Part shown: positions 42,072-50,936 of the stretch, one piece after another
Layout of the letters: each line of letters opens with the position of its first letter
Numbering within the stretch: position 1 is the first letter of the stretch
DNA from: Pseudopedobacter sp.
GTDB taxonomy: Bacteria; Bacteroidota; Bacteroidia; Sphingobacteriales; Sphingobacteriaceae
Length of the DNA stretch: 56,095 bases
NCBI GenBank assembly: GCA_014378105.1
Contig: JACMOI010000012.1
Location: forward strand, 1-56,095
Reading direction: 5' to 3'
Notes under the pieces: generated by a model
What the model was told of the DNA's origin: nothing
Seen by the model: only the letters and a program-made list of their open reading frames with translations
Databases searched by the model: none
Made by a program: the position numbers and the translations under genes

Positions 42072-44189
42072 ATGCATCCTGAAAAGTTTTATTACGATAA
42101 CAAGATTGTACGGAATTTCGCCATTGCCACCATCGCTTGGGGTATTATAGGCATGTCTGTTGGCTTGCTCATTGCAACCCAACTTTATAGTCCAAGTATG
42201 AATATGGGCAACCAATATACTTCCTACGGAAGAATTAGGCCGCTACATACCAATGCAGTGATTTTCGCTTTTGTAGGGAACGCCATTTTCATGGGCGTTT
42301 ATTACTCTTTACAACGATTACTAAAAGCCCGAATGTTTAGCGATGCGCTGAGCAAAATTCATTTTTGGGGATGGCAGTTGATAATTGTTGCTGCTGCTAT
42401 TACGCTTCCATTAGGTTTAAGTACCTCACATGAATATGCCGAGTTGGAGTGGCCCATTGATATTGCTATCACCATCATTTGGGTAGTTTTTGGGGTCAAT
42501 ATGTTCGGAACTATCCTTAAAAGGAGAGAAAAACACTTATATGTTGCCATTTGGTTCTACATCGCAACGTTTGTAACGGTTGCTGTTTTACACATCGTTA
42601 ACTCTTTTGAATTACCAGTTTCTATCTTTAAAAGCTATTATGTTTTTGCAGGTGTTCAAGACGCTTTGGTGCAATGGTGGTATGGTCACAATGCGGTAGC
42701 ATTCTTTTTAACCACGCCTTATTTAGGGATGATGTATTATTTCTTACCTAAAATGGCTAATCGTCCAATTTATTCTTACCGTTTAAGTATCCTGCATTTT
42801 TGGGCATTGATATTTATTTACATCTGGGCTGGGCCACACCATTTATTATATACTTCTTTACCAGGATGGGCACAATCACTAGGTGTTGCTTTCTCTATTA
42901 TGCTGATTGCCCCAAGTTGGGGTGGTATGATTAACGGCTTATTGACTTTACGTGGAGCATGGGATAAAGTACGCGATGATGTAACGCTAAAATTTATGGT
43001 TGTTGCTTTAACTGCATATGGAATGGCCACTTTCGAAGGCCCAATGCTTTCGCTAAAAAGTGTTAATGCCATTGCCCATTTTACGGATTGGATTATTGCT
43101 CATGTTCACGTTGGAGCTTTAGGATGGAACGGATTTTTAACCTTTGGTATTTTATATTGGTTAATCCCAAGAATCTATAAGACCACACTTTATTCGAAAA
43201 AATTAGCTGGGTTTCACTTCTGGATAGGGACTTTAGGGATACTTTTTTACGCTATCCCACTATACTGGGCAGGCTTTACACAGGGTTTAATGTGGAAAGA
43301 GTTTACACCAGAAGGTTTATTAAAATATGCCAACTTTTTGGAAACAGTCACCCGAATTATCCCAATGTACATCATGCGTTCTATTGGTGGAGGGCTTTAC
43401 CTAACTGGTGTTATCGTAATGGCTTATAATTTGGTTAAAACCATGAGCGCTGGGAAGTTGGTAAGTAACGAAGCTGCAGAAGCTTTACCGATGTTAAAAG
43501 AAGTAAATGAACCTCGGGAGTTTTGGCATCGTAAAATTGAGCGTAAACCAATGGTTTTATTGGTATTGAGTTTAATCGTGATTTTAATTGGTGGAATGGT
43601 AGAAATGTTACCCACTTTCTTTATTAGCTCAAACGTACCCACCATTGCCAGCGTAAAACCTTATTCTCCATTAGAGTTACAAGGACGAGATATCTACATT
43701 AAAGAAGGCTGCGTGGGATGTCACACGCAAACCATCAGACCTTTCCGCTCAGAAACCGAACGTTATGGAGATTATAGTAAAGCTGGCGAGTTTGTGTACG
43801 ACCATCCTTTTCTTTGGGGATCTAAGCGCACTGGACCAGATTTACAACGTGAAGGTGGAAAATATAGCAACGCTTGGCATTATAACCACATGATGGATCC
43901 ACGAACCATGTCGCCAGGAAGTATCATGCCCGCTTACGATTGGTTGATTGACCAAAAGTTGGATACCACAACCACCGCATCAAAAATCGGGGCGATGCAA
44001 ACATTAGGTGTTCCTTATCCTGATGGATATGCAGCCATTGCCAATCAGGATTTGGACAAACAAGCCAAAGAGATTTCAGCAAATCTGGCAATTGATAAAA
44101 TAAAAGTGAGTAGCGACAAAGAAATTATTGCCATCATCGCCTACTTACAAAGATTAGGAACCGATATTAAAAACAAACCTTTAAAATAA
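42072..44189 (+). CDS. ccoNO: Fused CcoN-CcoO cbb3 cytochrome oxidase subunit
   Basis: A 705-residue fusion of the cbb3 catalytic subunit I and the mono-haem cytochrome c subunit II. Residues 1-480 have about 12 helices with haem/copper ligand histidines (PLHTNAVIF, WWYGHNAVAFFL, GPHHLLYTSLP, HVHVGALGWNG). Residues 510-700 carry a cytochrome c domain with CVGCHTQ (Cys547, Cys550, His551) after a membrane anchor, plus an MSPGSIMPAYDWL region supplying the Met ligand. The fused form is the usual one in Bacteroidota. It reduces oxygen with high affinity and pumps protons. An FNR/CRP-type site lies upstream. Confidence 0.95.
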   Translation: MHPEKFYYDNKIVRNFAIATIAWGIIGMSVGLLIATQLYSPSMNMGNQYTSYGRIRPLHTNAVIFAFVGNAIFMGVYYSLQRLLKARMFSDALSKIHFWGWQLIIVAAAITLPLGLSTSHEYAELEWPIDIAITIIWVVFGVNMFGTILKRREKHLYVAIWFYIATFVTVAVLHIVNSFELPVSIFKSYYVFAGVQDALVQWWYGHNAVAFFLTTPYLGMMYYFLPKMANRPIYSYRLSILHFWALIFIYIWAGPHHLLYTSLPGWAQSLGVAFSIMLIAPSWGGMINGLLTLRGAWDKVRDDVTLKFMVVALTAYGMATFEGPMLSLKSVNAIAHFTDWIIAHVHVGALGWNGFLTFGILYWLIPRIYKTTLYSKKLAGFHFWIGTLGILFYAIPLYWAGFTQGLMWKEFTPEGLLKYANFLETVTRIIPMYIMRSIGGGLYLTGVIVMAYNLVKTMSAGKLVSNEAAEALPMLKEVNEPREFWHRKIERKPMVLLVLSLIVILIGGMVEMLPTFFISSNVPTIASVKPYSPLELQGRDIYIKEGCVGCHTQTIRPFRSETERYGDYSKAGEFVYDHPFLWGSKRTGPDLQREGGKYSNAWHYNHMMDPRTMSPGSIMPAYDWLIDQKLDTTTTASKIGAMQTLGVPYPDGYAAIANQDLDKQAKEISANLAIDKIKVSSDKEIIAIIAYLQRLGTDIKNKPLK

Positions 44190-44195
44190 AAAGCC

Positions 44196-44372
44196 ATGTT
44201 TAAACAGTTTATCCATAGCCTGCGAGGCGACGAAGTTTATATGCTACTCTCTCTTTTTATATTCCTCGCTTTTTTTATCGGAGCAACTATCGCCATGCTC
44301 CGAATGAAAAAATCGCATTTAGAATACATGAGCGACATCCCTTTGAATCAAGAAAATGTTGAATCGAACTAA
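44196..44372 (+). CDS. ccoQ: CcoQ-like small cbb3 subunit
   Basis: A 58-residue protein starting MFKQFIHSLRGDEVYMLLSL, with a single transmembrane helix and a charged tail (MRMKKSHLEYM-like). It lies 6 bp after ccoNO and before ccoP, the normal ccoQ place, and has the right size. The family is poorly conserved, so identification rests on position, size and topology. The stop lies before the preferred ccoP start. Confidence 0.75.
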   Translation: MFKQFIHSLRGDEVYMLLSLFIFLAFFIGATIAMLRMKKSHLEYMSDIPLNQENVESN

Positions 44373-44382
44373 CACCAAAAAC

Positions 44383-45240
44383 ATGAATACTCGTAAACTA
44401 TTTTTAAGTATGGTAATGATTTTCGGTGTGAGCTCCTTTTCTTATGCCTACACCACCACAGAGTTAATGAATGGTATCGCATTAGGTGCAATTCTATTTA
44501 CACTCGTTGTCATCGGCATTGTTTGTTTGGTGTTGCTAAAAACTTTTAAGATGATGGCCGATATGCTTTTACCAAAAGAAGTTATAGCTGTTGCTCCCAT
44601 CGTTTCATCAGAATTTATTTTAGAACCCTCCAAGCCAAAATTAACACTTTGGGAAAAATTATTATCCTTAAGACCCATGTCCGAAGAAAAGGATCTGATC
44701 ATGGAGCATGAGTATGACGGAATTGTTGAATTAGATAACCCCACTCCTGCTTGGTTTATGTGGCTTTTTTATGGTACCATCATTTTTGCCTTTGTTTACT
44801 TGTTAAACTATCACGTTTTCAAATTGGGCAAATTGCAAGATGAAGAATATGTGGTAGAAATGAAGCAAGCTGACGTTGCCAAAAAAGCTTTCTTGGCAAA
44901 ATCTGCCAACCGCGTAGATGAAAACTCGGTAAAATTAACTGCTGATGCTGAGGTTTTAAAGGCTGGTAGTGCTTTATTTATTCAAAACTGCGTGGCTTGT
45001 CATGGTGATCATGCTCAGGGTATTGTTGGTCCAAATTTAACGGATGAATACTGGCTTCATGGCAGTAAAATAGGTGATCTTTTCAAAACCATTAAATATG
45101 GTGTGCCCGATAAAGGAATGATTTCTTGGGAAAAACAATTGAGTCCGAAGCAAATTTCAGAAGTAGCCAATTACATTAAATCATTAAAAGATACGCATCC
45201 GGCAAATCCGAAAGCACCACAAGGAGATAAAGCAACTTAG
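44383..45240 (+). CDS. ccoP: CcoP cbb3 cytochrome c subunit
   Basis: A 285-residue subunit III. I start at ATG 44383 (MNTRKLFLSMVMIFGVSSFSYA), which gives a signal-like helix and no overlap with ccoQ; an ATG at 44356 would overlap it by 17 bases. A second helix (about residues 115-135) precedes DEEYVVEMKQ. The cytochrome c domain has CVACHGDHAQG with Cys203, Cys206 and His207, and later GMISWEKQL with the Met ligand. Only one haem motif is present, whereas proteobacterial CcoP has two; this is common in Bacteroidota. It transfers electrons to CcoNO. Confidence 0.93.
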   Translation: MNTRKLFLSMVMIFGVSSFSYAYTTTELMNGIALGAILFTLVVIGIVCLVLLKTFKMMADMLLPKEVIAVAPIVSSEFILEPSKPKLTLWEKLLSLRPMSEEKDLIMEHEYDGIVELDNPTPAWFMWLFYGTIIFAFVYLLNYHVFKLGKLQDEEYVVEMKQADVAKKAFLAKSANRVDENSVKLTADAEVLKAGSALFIQNCVACHGDHAQGIVGPNLTDEYWLHGSKIGDLFKTIKYGVPDKGMISWEKQLSPKQISEVANYIKSLKDTHPANPKAPQGDKAT

Positions 45241-45416
45241 TTTTTTTGTACCGTCACCTCGAGGAAAGAGAGGTCTCACAAATAGGTTTTCACTTATTAA
45301 GCGGCATCTGAATATAGAATGTGATACCTATTTGTGAGATGTTTAACTATCGTTTAACATGAAGCGTTTTTTAAATCATGTTATTTCATTAGGGCTCTCA
45401 TTAATGCAAACACAAA
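45241..45416. repeat. Palindromic intergenic repeat relative
   Basis: TCTCACAAATAGG (45274-45286) and CCTATTTGTGAGA (45327-45339) are perfect 13-bp inverted arms with a 40-base loop. The flank CGTCACCTCGAGGAAAGAGAGG is, in reverse complement, close to the GTGAGACCT...AGGTGACG end of the 18.2-kb repeats. It lies between ccoP and ccoG, so it may affect mRNA ending or stability. Confidence 0.7.
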
Positions 45417-46793
45417 ATGGAAGAAATAACCTATCACAGTACAGTTGAAGCAAGTGGGAAGAGAAGATGGTTGTATCCGCTCTTAAGAAAAGGTGCTTTT
45501 TATAAATACCGAAGCATCGTAAGTTATGTGCTTTTAATTTTTCTGTTTGCAGCACCATTTATAAAACTCAATGGACATCAGTTCATGATGTTCAACATCA
45601 TCGAACGAAAGTTCATCCTTTTCGGGCAAGTATTTTGGCCACAGGATTTCTTTATTTTCGTTTTAGCCATGTTGCTGGTGCTCATCAGCATTGTATTGTT
45701 TACCATTGCTTTTGGTAGGGTTTTCTGTGGGTGGATTTGCCCTCAAACTATTTTTTTAGAAATGGTTTTCAGGAAGATTGAAGTTTGGATTGAAGGTGAA
45801 CCCTTAGCCAGAAAAAAATTAGATGAAGGCGAATGGAATCAAGATAAAATTATTAAAAAAACAGTTAAACATTTTCTGTTTTTATTGATCTCCTTTCTCA
45901 TTTCTAACACCTTTTTAGCCTATATCATTGGCAGTGATAATCTCATCAGCATTATGATTGAGCCTATTCAATTGCATTGGGTAGGTTTTATCTCCATTTG
46001 GATATTCACATTTGTTTTCTACTTGGTTTTTAGCCAGTTACGAGAGCTGGTTTGTATTGTTGCTTGCCCTTACGGGAGACTTCAAGGTGTGATGCTAGAT
46101 AAAAACTCTTTGGTGGTTGCTTATAATTATATACGAGGCGAACCTAGGGGGAAACTTAAAAAAGGAGATGCCGAATCACATTTGGGCGACTGTGTGGATT
46201 GTAATTTGTGCGTAGCCGTTTGCCCTACCGGGATTGATATCCGCAAAGGAACACAGTTAGAGTGTGTAAACTGTACTGCCTGTATTGATGCTTGCGATAG
46301 TGTAATGGATAAAATTCATAAGCCCCGTAAACTAATTGGTTTTTATTCAGAAGAGATGATTGTCAATCACCATCAACCAACTTTTACATTACGGATGAAA
46401 GCTTACAGTTTGATCATCGTGGCGATGATTGCAGTGTTGAGTTATTTTCTATTAAGTCGTAAAGATGTGGATGTGACCTTATTGCGGGCCGGAGGAATGC
46501 TTTATCAAGAGCAACCTGGGGGCTACATCAGTAATTTATATAATGCCGAGTTGACCAATAAAACAGTTTATCCCATGAACATAGAAATTGTACCTGAGGA
46601 TAAAAACCAAAAAATTACTTGGATTCAAGCTGCACCAAAAATCGAAAAAGAGAGTACCGTTAAAGTCACATTTTTTGTGCTCCTGCCAGAGAAATCTATT
46701 CACCAAAGGAAAACTAATGTGGTACTTTTGGTAAAGCAAAATGATAAAATCATCAATAAAGTAAAGACAAATTTTTTAGGACCTGTAAATTAA
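45417..46793 (+). CDS. ccoG: CcoG-type cbb3 assembly iron-sulfur protein (FixG/RdxA)
   Basis: A 458-residue membrane protein with several helices in the N-terminal half and two 4Fe-4S motifs: CVDCNLCVAVCP (Cys259, 262, 265, 269) and CVNCTACIDAC (Cys283, 286, 289, 293). FGRVFCGWICPQT and VACPYGRLQGVM are also typical. The C-terminal 130 residues form the periplasmic immunoglobulin-like domain. CcoG reduces copper for cbb3 assembly in proteobacteria. It is followed 6 bp later by fixH. The repeat element lies upstream, so it may have its own promoter. Confidence 0.95.
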   Translation: MEEITYHSTVEASGKRRWLYPLLRKGAFYKYRSIVSYVLLIFLFAAPFIKLNGHQFMMFNIIERKFILFGQVFWPQDFFIFVLAMLLVLISIVLFTIAFGRVFCGWICPQTIFLEMVFRKIEVWIEGEPLARKKLDEGEWNQDKIIKKTVKHFLFLLISFLISNTFLAYIIGSDNLISIMIEPIQLHWVGFISIWIFTFVFYLVFSQLRELVCIVACPYGRLQGVMLDKNSLVVAYNYIRGEPRGKLKKGDAESHLGDCVDCNLCVAVCPTGIDIRKGTQLECVNCTACIDACDSVMDKIHKPRKLIGFYSEEMIVNHHQPTFTLRMKAYSLIIVAMIAVLSYFLLSRKDVDVTLLRAGGMLYQEQPGGYISNLYNAELTNKTVYPMNIEIVPEDKNQKITWIQAAPKIEKESTVKVTFFVLLPEKSIHQRKTNVVLLVKQNDKIINKVKTNFLGPVN

Positions 46794-46799
46794 AATCAC

Positions 46800-47213
46800 A
46801 TGAATTGGGGAAGAAGTATCATATTAGTTTTAATCATCTTCATGGGGTTCATCACCATACTAGCTATCAAAATGACCTATTCAAAAGATGACGCATTTGA
46901 CAAAGATTACTATGAAAAGGGGCTAGCTTTTGATCAGGAATATGATTTAAAACAAAATGTAATTAATGATCAAGTAACTCCCTCTATCATCTTAAATGAT
47001 AGCACCTTATTGCTGGTTTTTAAAAGTCTAGATCAGGGAAGTATCAAATTTAAACGTCCATCCGACAAAACAAAAGATATTTTACTGAACATTGATGCTT
47101 CAACAGTTACTATTCCAAGAACAAAATTTGAAAAAGGCGAATGGCGCTTGGTCATCAACTGGAGTGCTAGCAATAAAAACTATCTATTCGAGAAAAGTCT
47201 GTATATCCCATGA
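46800..47213 (+). CDS. fixH: FixH family protein
   Basis: A 137-residue protein with one N-terminal transmembrane helix (SIILVLIIFMGFITILAIKM), then YSKDDAFDKDYYEKGLAFDQEYD, which is the FixH pattern, followed by a beta-rich periplasmic domain ending GEWRLVINWSASNKNYLFEKSLYIP. FixH (CcoH) is required for assembly or stability of cbb3 oxidase. It overlaps the next gene by 4 bases (ATGA). Length is normal. Confidence 0.9.
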   Translation: MNWGRSIILVLIIFMGFITILAIKMTYSKDDAFDKDYYEKGLAFDQEYDLKQNVINDQVTPSIILNDSTLLLVFKSLDQGSIKFKRPSDKTKDILLNIDASTVTIPRTKFEKGEWRLVINWSASNKNYLFEKSLYIP

Positions 47214-47896
47214 ACCATTTACAACTCGCTTTTACTATTGGTTTGCTCGGGAGCCTACACTGTGTCGGCATGTGCGGACCCTTGGCTTTTGCCATTCAGG
47301 ATAAAAGTAAAAGCAAGTGGACTATGATTTTTCAAAAATTAGCTTACAATTTGGGTAGAGCAATTACTTATGCTTTTTTAGGATTATTAATAGGAGTGCT
47401 TGGAAAACAGCTTTGGTTGGCTGGTTTACAGCAGAGCATCAGTATTTTAAGTGGCATCATCATTATCTTAATCACCCTACCAAGGTTATTACCACTTTTC
47501 AACATCCATCTCCCTTATCGTAATCCTTTACAAAACACCATCAACAAATTAATAGGCAAAGCGATATCACATAAAAGCGGTCATTTTATGATTGGCATAT
47601 TAAATGGATTTTTGCCCTGTGGCTTTGTTTATTTAGCTTTGGCAACGGCAGTTAGCACTAGTAGCGTTTTACAATCCGGTTTATTCATGTTTTTCTTTGG
47701 TTTAGGCACCATTCCGCTCATGCTGACTGCCATGCTAGGTATCAACTTCGCCAAACCCGCTTTCCGGAGACAAATTAATCAGTTTTTACCTCTATTTACT
47801 ATTTTTCTGGGTTGTTGGTTTATTTTAAGAGGATTGAATTTAGATATCCCTTATTTGAGCCCTAAAATCTCAAATAGTGAAGTGATTTGCCATTAA
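47210..47896 (+). CDS. SafE/TauE-like membrane protein of the cbb3 cluster
   Basis: A 228-residue membrane protein with about six helices. It starts MNHLQLAFTIGLLGSLHCVGMCGPLAFA, the family pattern HCxGMCGP, and contains GMLNGFLPCGFVYLALA-like text (FLPCGFVY near residue 140). Annotated generally as sulfite exporter TauE/SafE, this branch is found with cbb3 genes and is thought to help copper delivery (CcoI partner). It is translationally coupled to fixH. The last 50 residues are matched by a decayed copy at 55.6 kb. No terminator hairpin is obvious after it. Confidence 0.85.
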   Translation: MNHLQLAFTIGLLGSLHCVGMCGPLAFAIQDKSKSKWTMIFQKLAYNLGRAITYAFLGLLIGVLGKQLWLAGLQQSISILSGIIIILITLPRLLPLFNIHLPYRNPLQNTINKLIGKAISHKSGHFMIGILNGFLPCGFVYLALATAVSTSSVLQSGLFMFFFGLGTIPLMLTAMLGINFAKPAFRRQINQFLPLFTIFLGCWFILRGLNLDIPYLSPKISNSEVICH

Positions 47897-48043
47897 AAAA
47901 TTTGTGAGGTAATTATAATTTGAATACGCAGTATCCTCTATGAGAGATCTGGTTTTCCTTTATAGAAATAGTTGTTAAAAATTTGAAATCTTAGCTCCAA
48001 CCTATAAATATTCCCCACTGTTATTTTATCCTCAGATATTTGA

Positions 48044-48051
48044 TATATTTG
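48044..48051 (+). promoter_or_regulatory. Candidate -7 element of the M13 peptidase gene
   Basis: TATATTTG lies 88 bases before the chosen ATG. There is no clear -33 box, and the rest of 47897-48138 holds no gene. Confidence 0.35.
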
Positions 48052-48138
48052 GATTAGCGACTCGAACTATGAGTAAGTTATTGACTAATAACCCAGCCAA
48101 CCAAAACTTATTACAACTTGATAAAAAAATACGCATTC

Positions 48139-50154
48139 ATGAAAAATTTAACTTTCCTCTTTATTGCATTGCTCTCACTTACTACCTGCAAAATTTCTGC
48201 ATTTCAAAAATTTACCGACATACAAGGAATAGACTCCACGCTAAAAGCAGGAGATAATTTTTTTATGTATGTAGATGGTAAATGGTATGATACCGCTCAG
48301 ATCCCTTCTACCCAGGCAGGAGTTGGCACTTATATGTTTATGAATTATCCACAAAGGATACGCTTGCAAAACATATTGGATAGTGTTTCAAAAAACAACA
48401 ACGCAAAAGGAAGCATCGAGCAAAAGGTAGGTGATTTTTATGCCTCGGGTATGGACATGACTACCATCAACAAACGCGGTTATGATCCCATCAAACCATT
48501 GCTTGCCAGAGTAGAGAACATCAGAGATATTCCTTCTTTAATGAAATTTGTAGCTAATGAGGAAAGGGTCAACAATTCTTCCATTTTGTCATTCAACATA
48601 TCTCCAGATGATAAAAATAGCAGTCTAAATATCGCTCATTCTTCACAGACTGGAATTGGACTACCTGAAAGAGATTATTATTTCAAAGCAGATGCACCAA
48701 CTATGGCCATTCAAGAAGCTTATAAAAAATATCTTGCTACTTTATTTGAGCTCACGGGTAGCAATGCAGCCGATGCTAAAAAGAACGCTAACCTGGTTTA
48801 CAATATTGATAAGCAATTGGCCACTTCACACAGAACTAGGGTTGAACTGCGGGATGTGAAAGCGAATTACAATAAAATTGCTGTTTCGGATCTTGTAAAA
48901 AGACAACCAAATATCGGCTGGTTAACTTTATTGGCTAATTTGGGTGTTAAAGCAGATTCTATTGATATCGGTCAGCCTGCTTATTATGATCAGCTCAATG
49001 CGCTCCTAAAATCTGTTCCGATTAATGATTGGAAAGTTTACTTGAAGGCAAATTCTATAGGCACCTATGCAGATGTGCTGAGTAAACCTTTTACAGATGC
49101 AACCTTTGAATTCACCAAAGTCTTATCTGGTCAAGCCGTACAAAAATCTCGTGGTGAAATAATGGCAAGTGCTGTTGATGTGACGCTGGGTTATGCATTG
49201 GGACAATTATATGTGAAGAAATATTTTACCGAAGACGCCAAAAAACGCATGGAAGAATTGGTGAATAACCTGCAAAAAGCTTATGCAAATAGAATAGACA
49301 ACTTAGACTGGATGAGTGACAGCACCAAACAAAAAGCCAAGGAAAAGCTATTTGCCATCACCAAGAAAATAGGTTACCCAGATAAATGGAGAGACTACAG
49401 CAAAGTGACCATTGTTCGGAATCAATATTTTGAGAATGTGGTATCGGCTGCTGCCGCCAACTATCAATATCAATTGGCAAAATTTGGCAAGCCTGTTGAT
49501 AAGTCAGAATGGTTTACCACGCCTTCAACCGTCACTGCATATAATAATCCATCGGCAAATGAAATCGTGTTCCCTGCAGGTATTTTACAAGCACCTTATT
49601 TTGATAATAACGCTGACGACGCCCTTAACTATGGTGGAATTGGAATGGTGATAGGTCATGAAATAACGCATACTTTTGATGACCAAGGCGCACAATACGA
49701 TAAAGACGGTAACGTAAAAAACTGGTGGACGAAAGATGATTACGACAAGTTTAAAGCAAAGACACAACAAGTGATTGATTTGTATAGTTCGTTTACTGTA
49801 TTGGATAGCCTGCATGTGAAAGGCGCCATGACCGTGGGAGAAAATACGGCAGACATTAGCGGTGTCGCGGTGGCTTACGATGCCTTTAAAATGACCAAAG
49901 AAGGACAAGATAAGGCCTTGAAAATTGGAGGTTTTACACCAGATCAAAGATTCTTTTTGTCCGTTGCCAAAATATGGAGGGTAAAAATGAAAGACGAGTA
50001 TCTGCGTTTATGGATAAACAACAACCCACATTCTCCACCTATGTGGCGAGTAAATGGACCGTTAATGAATAGCACTCCTTTTTACAAAGCCTTTAATGTA
50101 CAGCCTGGAGATAAAATGTATTTACCTGAGGATAAAAGGATACATATTTGGTAG
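48139..50154 (+). CDS. M13 family metallopeptidase (PepO/neprilysin-like)
   Basis: A 671-residue zinc endopeptidase. I start at ATG 48139 (MKNLTFLFIALLSLTTCKI), which gives a signal peptide; the Cys at residue 17 could be a lipidation site but LTTC is a weak lipobox. The frame extends upstream to TTG 48118 without adding signal features. The active site is GHEITHTFDDQG (His507, Glu508, His511), with the third zinc ligand Glu568 in GENTADISG (Asp572), as in neprilysin. The N-terminal half is the helical Peptidase_M13_N domain. The C-terminus ends with the family's PGDKMYLPEDKRIHIW. It is probably periplasmic or surface-bound. It does not adjoin related genes. Confidence 0.93.
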   Translation: MKNLTFLFIALLSLTTCKISAFQKFTDIQGIDSTLKAGDNFFMYVDGKWYDTAQIPSTQAGVGTYMFMNYPQRIRLQNILDSVSKNNNAKGSIEQKVGDFYASGMDMTTINKRGYDPIKPLLARVENIRDIPSLMKFVANEERVNNSSILSFNISPDDKNSSLNIAHSSQTGIGLPERDYYFKADAPTMAIQEAYKKYLATLFELTGSNAADAKKNANLVYNIDKQLATSHRTRVELRDVKANYNKIAVSDLVKRQPNIGWLTLLANLGVKADSIDIGQPAYYDQLNALLKSVPINDWKVYLKANSIGTYADVLSKPFTDATFEFTKVLSGQAVQKSRGEIMASAVDVTLGYALGQLYVKKYFTEDAKKRMEELVNNLQKAYANRIDNLDWMSDSTKQKAKEKLFAITKKIGYPDKWRDYSKVTIVRNQYFENVVSAAAANYQYQLAKFGKPVDKSEWFTTPSTVTAYNNPSANEIVFPAGILQAPYFDNNADDALNYGGIGMVIGHEITHTFDDQGAQYDKDGNVKNWWTKDDYDKFKAKTQQVIDLYSSFTVLDSLHVKGAMTVGENTADISGVAVAYDAFKMTKEGQDKALKIGGFTPDQRFFLSVAKIWRVKMKDEYLRLWINNNPHSPPMWRVNGPLMNSTPFYKAFNVQPGDKMYLPEDKRIHIW

Positions 50155-50229
50155 GGTCTCTTTTATTTAGTTAATCAATTATTCCCGTTGTTCTACAAAT
50201 TCAAACGGACCTGTAGTGCTATAGATAAA

Positions 50230-50248
50230 GGAGGATTTACAATCCTCC
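50230..50248. repeat. Hairpin of the GGATT-AATCC type
   Basis: GGAGGATT (50230-50237) pairs with AATCCTCC (50241-50248) around a 3-base loop. Related GGATT/AATCC sequences occur at 18290, 18470 and 37445, all intergenic. The 205-bp gap has no supported gene. Confidence 0.5.
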
Positions 50249-50359
50249 ACAAACAAAATCTCGAGGAGGGTAACAAATCCGCTTTCATTCTTAATTCGAC
50301 ATTCGCTTTGTTGAGCTGGCAAACAGCGTGTGATCGTAGAAAAATAAACCAACAAGGTA

Positions 50360-50872
50360 ATGAAAAACGAAATTTTATTCTCTGAAAGGCAAAAATTCAA
50401 ACAATGGTGGGTTTGGCTAATTCTGTTAGTGGTTAACGGATTTTTCTTTTTTGGCGTATTCAAACAAATAATCGGCGGACAACAATTTGGTGACCAACCC
50501 ATGAGTAATGTTGAGATTTTAATTGCTTTGGGAATAACTTTATTGTTAACTCTTTTGTTTCTTACTTTACGTTTAGATACGATCATAAAAAATGACGGAG
50601 TTTACGTTCGGTTTTTTCCTTTTCATTTAACATTTAAGCATTACAATTGGGATCGTTTAAAAAAGTCATTTGTTAGACAATATTCCCCCATCAGCGAATA
50701 CGGAGGTTGGGGATTGCGACTTGGATTATTTGGAAAAGGAACAGCATTTAATGTCTCTGGTGATCAAGGTTTACAGCTTGAATTTAGTAATCACAAAAAA
50801 CTATTGATAGGAACTAATAAGCCTGAGGAATTAAACGAAACGTTGAGCAAAATCGGACAAATAAAACAATGA
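50360..50872 (+). CDS. DUF6141-like small membrane protein
   Basis: A 170-residue protein with two transmembrane segments (about residues 16-38 and 50-68), followed by a short domain with FPFHLTFKHYNWDRLKKSF and SGDQGLQLEFSNHKKLLIGT. It resembles the uncharacterised DUF6141 family, in which the final pattern LQLEF..KKLLIGT recalls a bacterial PH-like domain; this is from memory. Function unknown. It is in the same direction as its neighbours but not tightly linked. The start MKNEILFSERQKFKQWW is reasonable. Confidence 0.7.
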   Translation: MKNEILFSERQKFKQWWVWLILLVVNGFFFFGVFKQIIGGQQFGDQPMSNVEILIALGITLLLTLLFLTLRLDTIIKNDGVYVRFFPFHLTFKHYNWDRLKKSFVRQYSPISEYGGWGLRLGLFGKGTAFNVSGDQGLQLEFSNHKKLLIGTNKPEELNETLSKIGQIKQ

Positions 50873-50936
50873 TCAAATAACGTGTCTAGTTAAAAGAGGT
50901 TTAAAAAAAGTGAATAATAATTAACATCTAAAATAA

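Noticed and set aside
50188..50385. A short open frame upstream of the DUF6141-like gene
   Set aside because: It covers the GGAGGATT hairpin and overlaps the next gene's start; no protein features.
50880..50936. A thiamine riboswitch before the THI5-like gene
   Set aside because: The gap is too short and no TPP-riboswitch core is seen.
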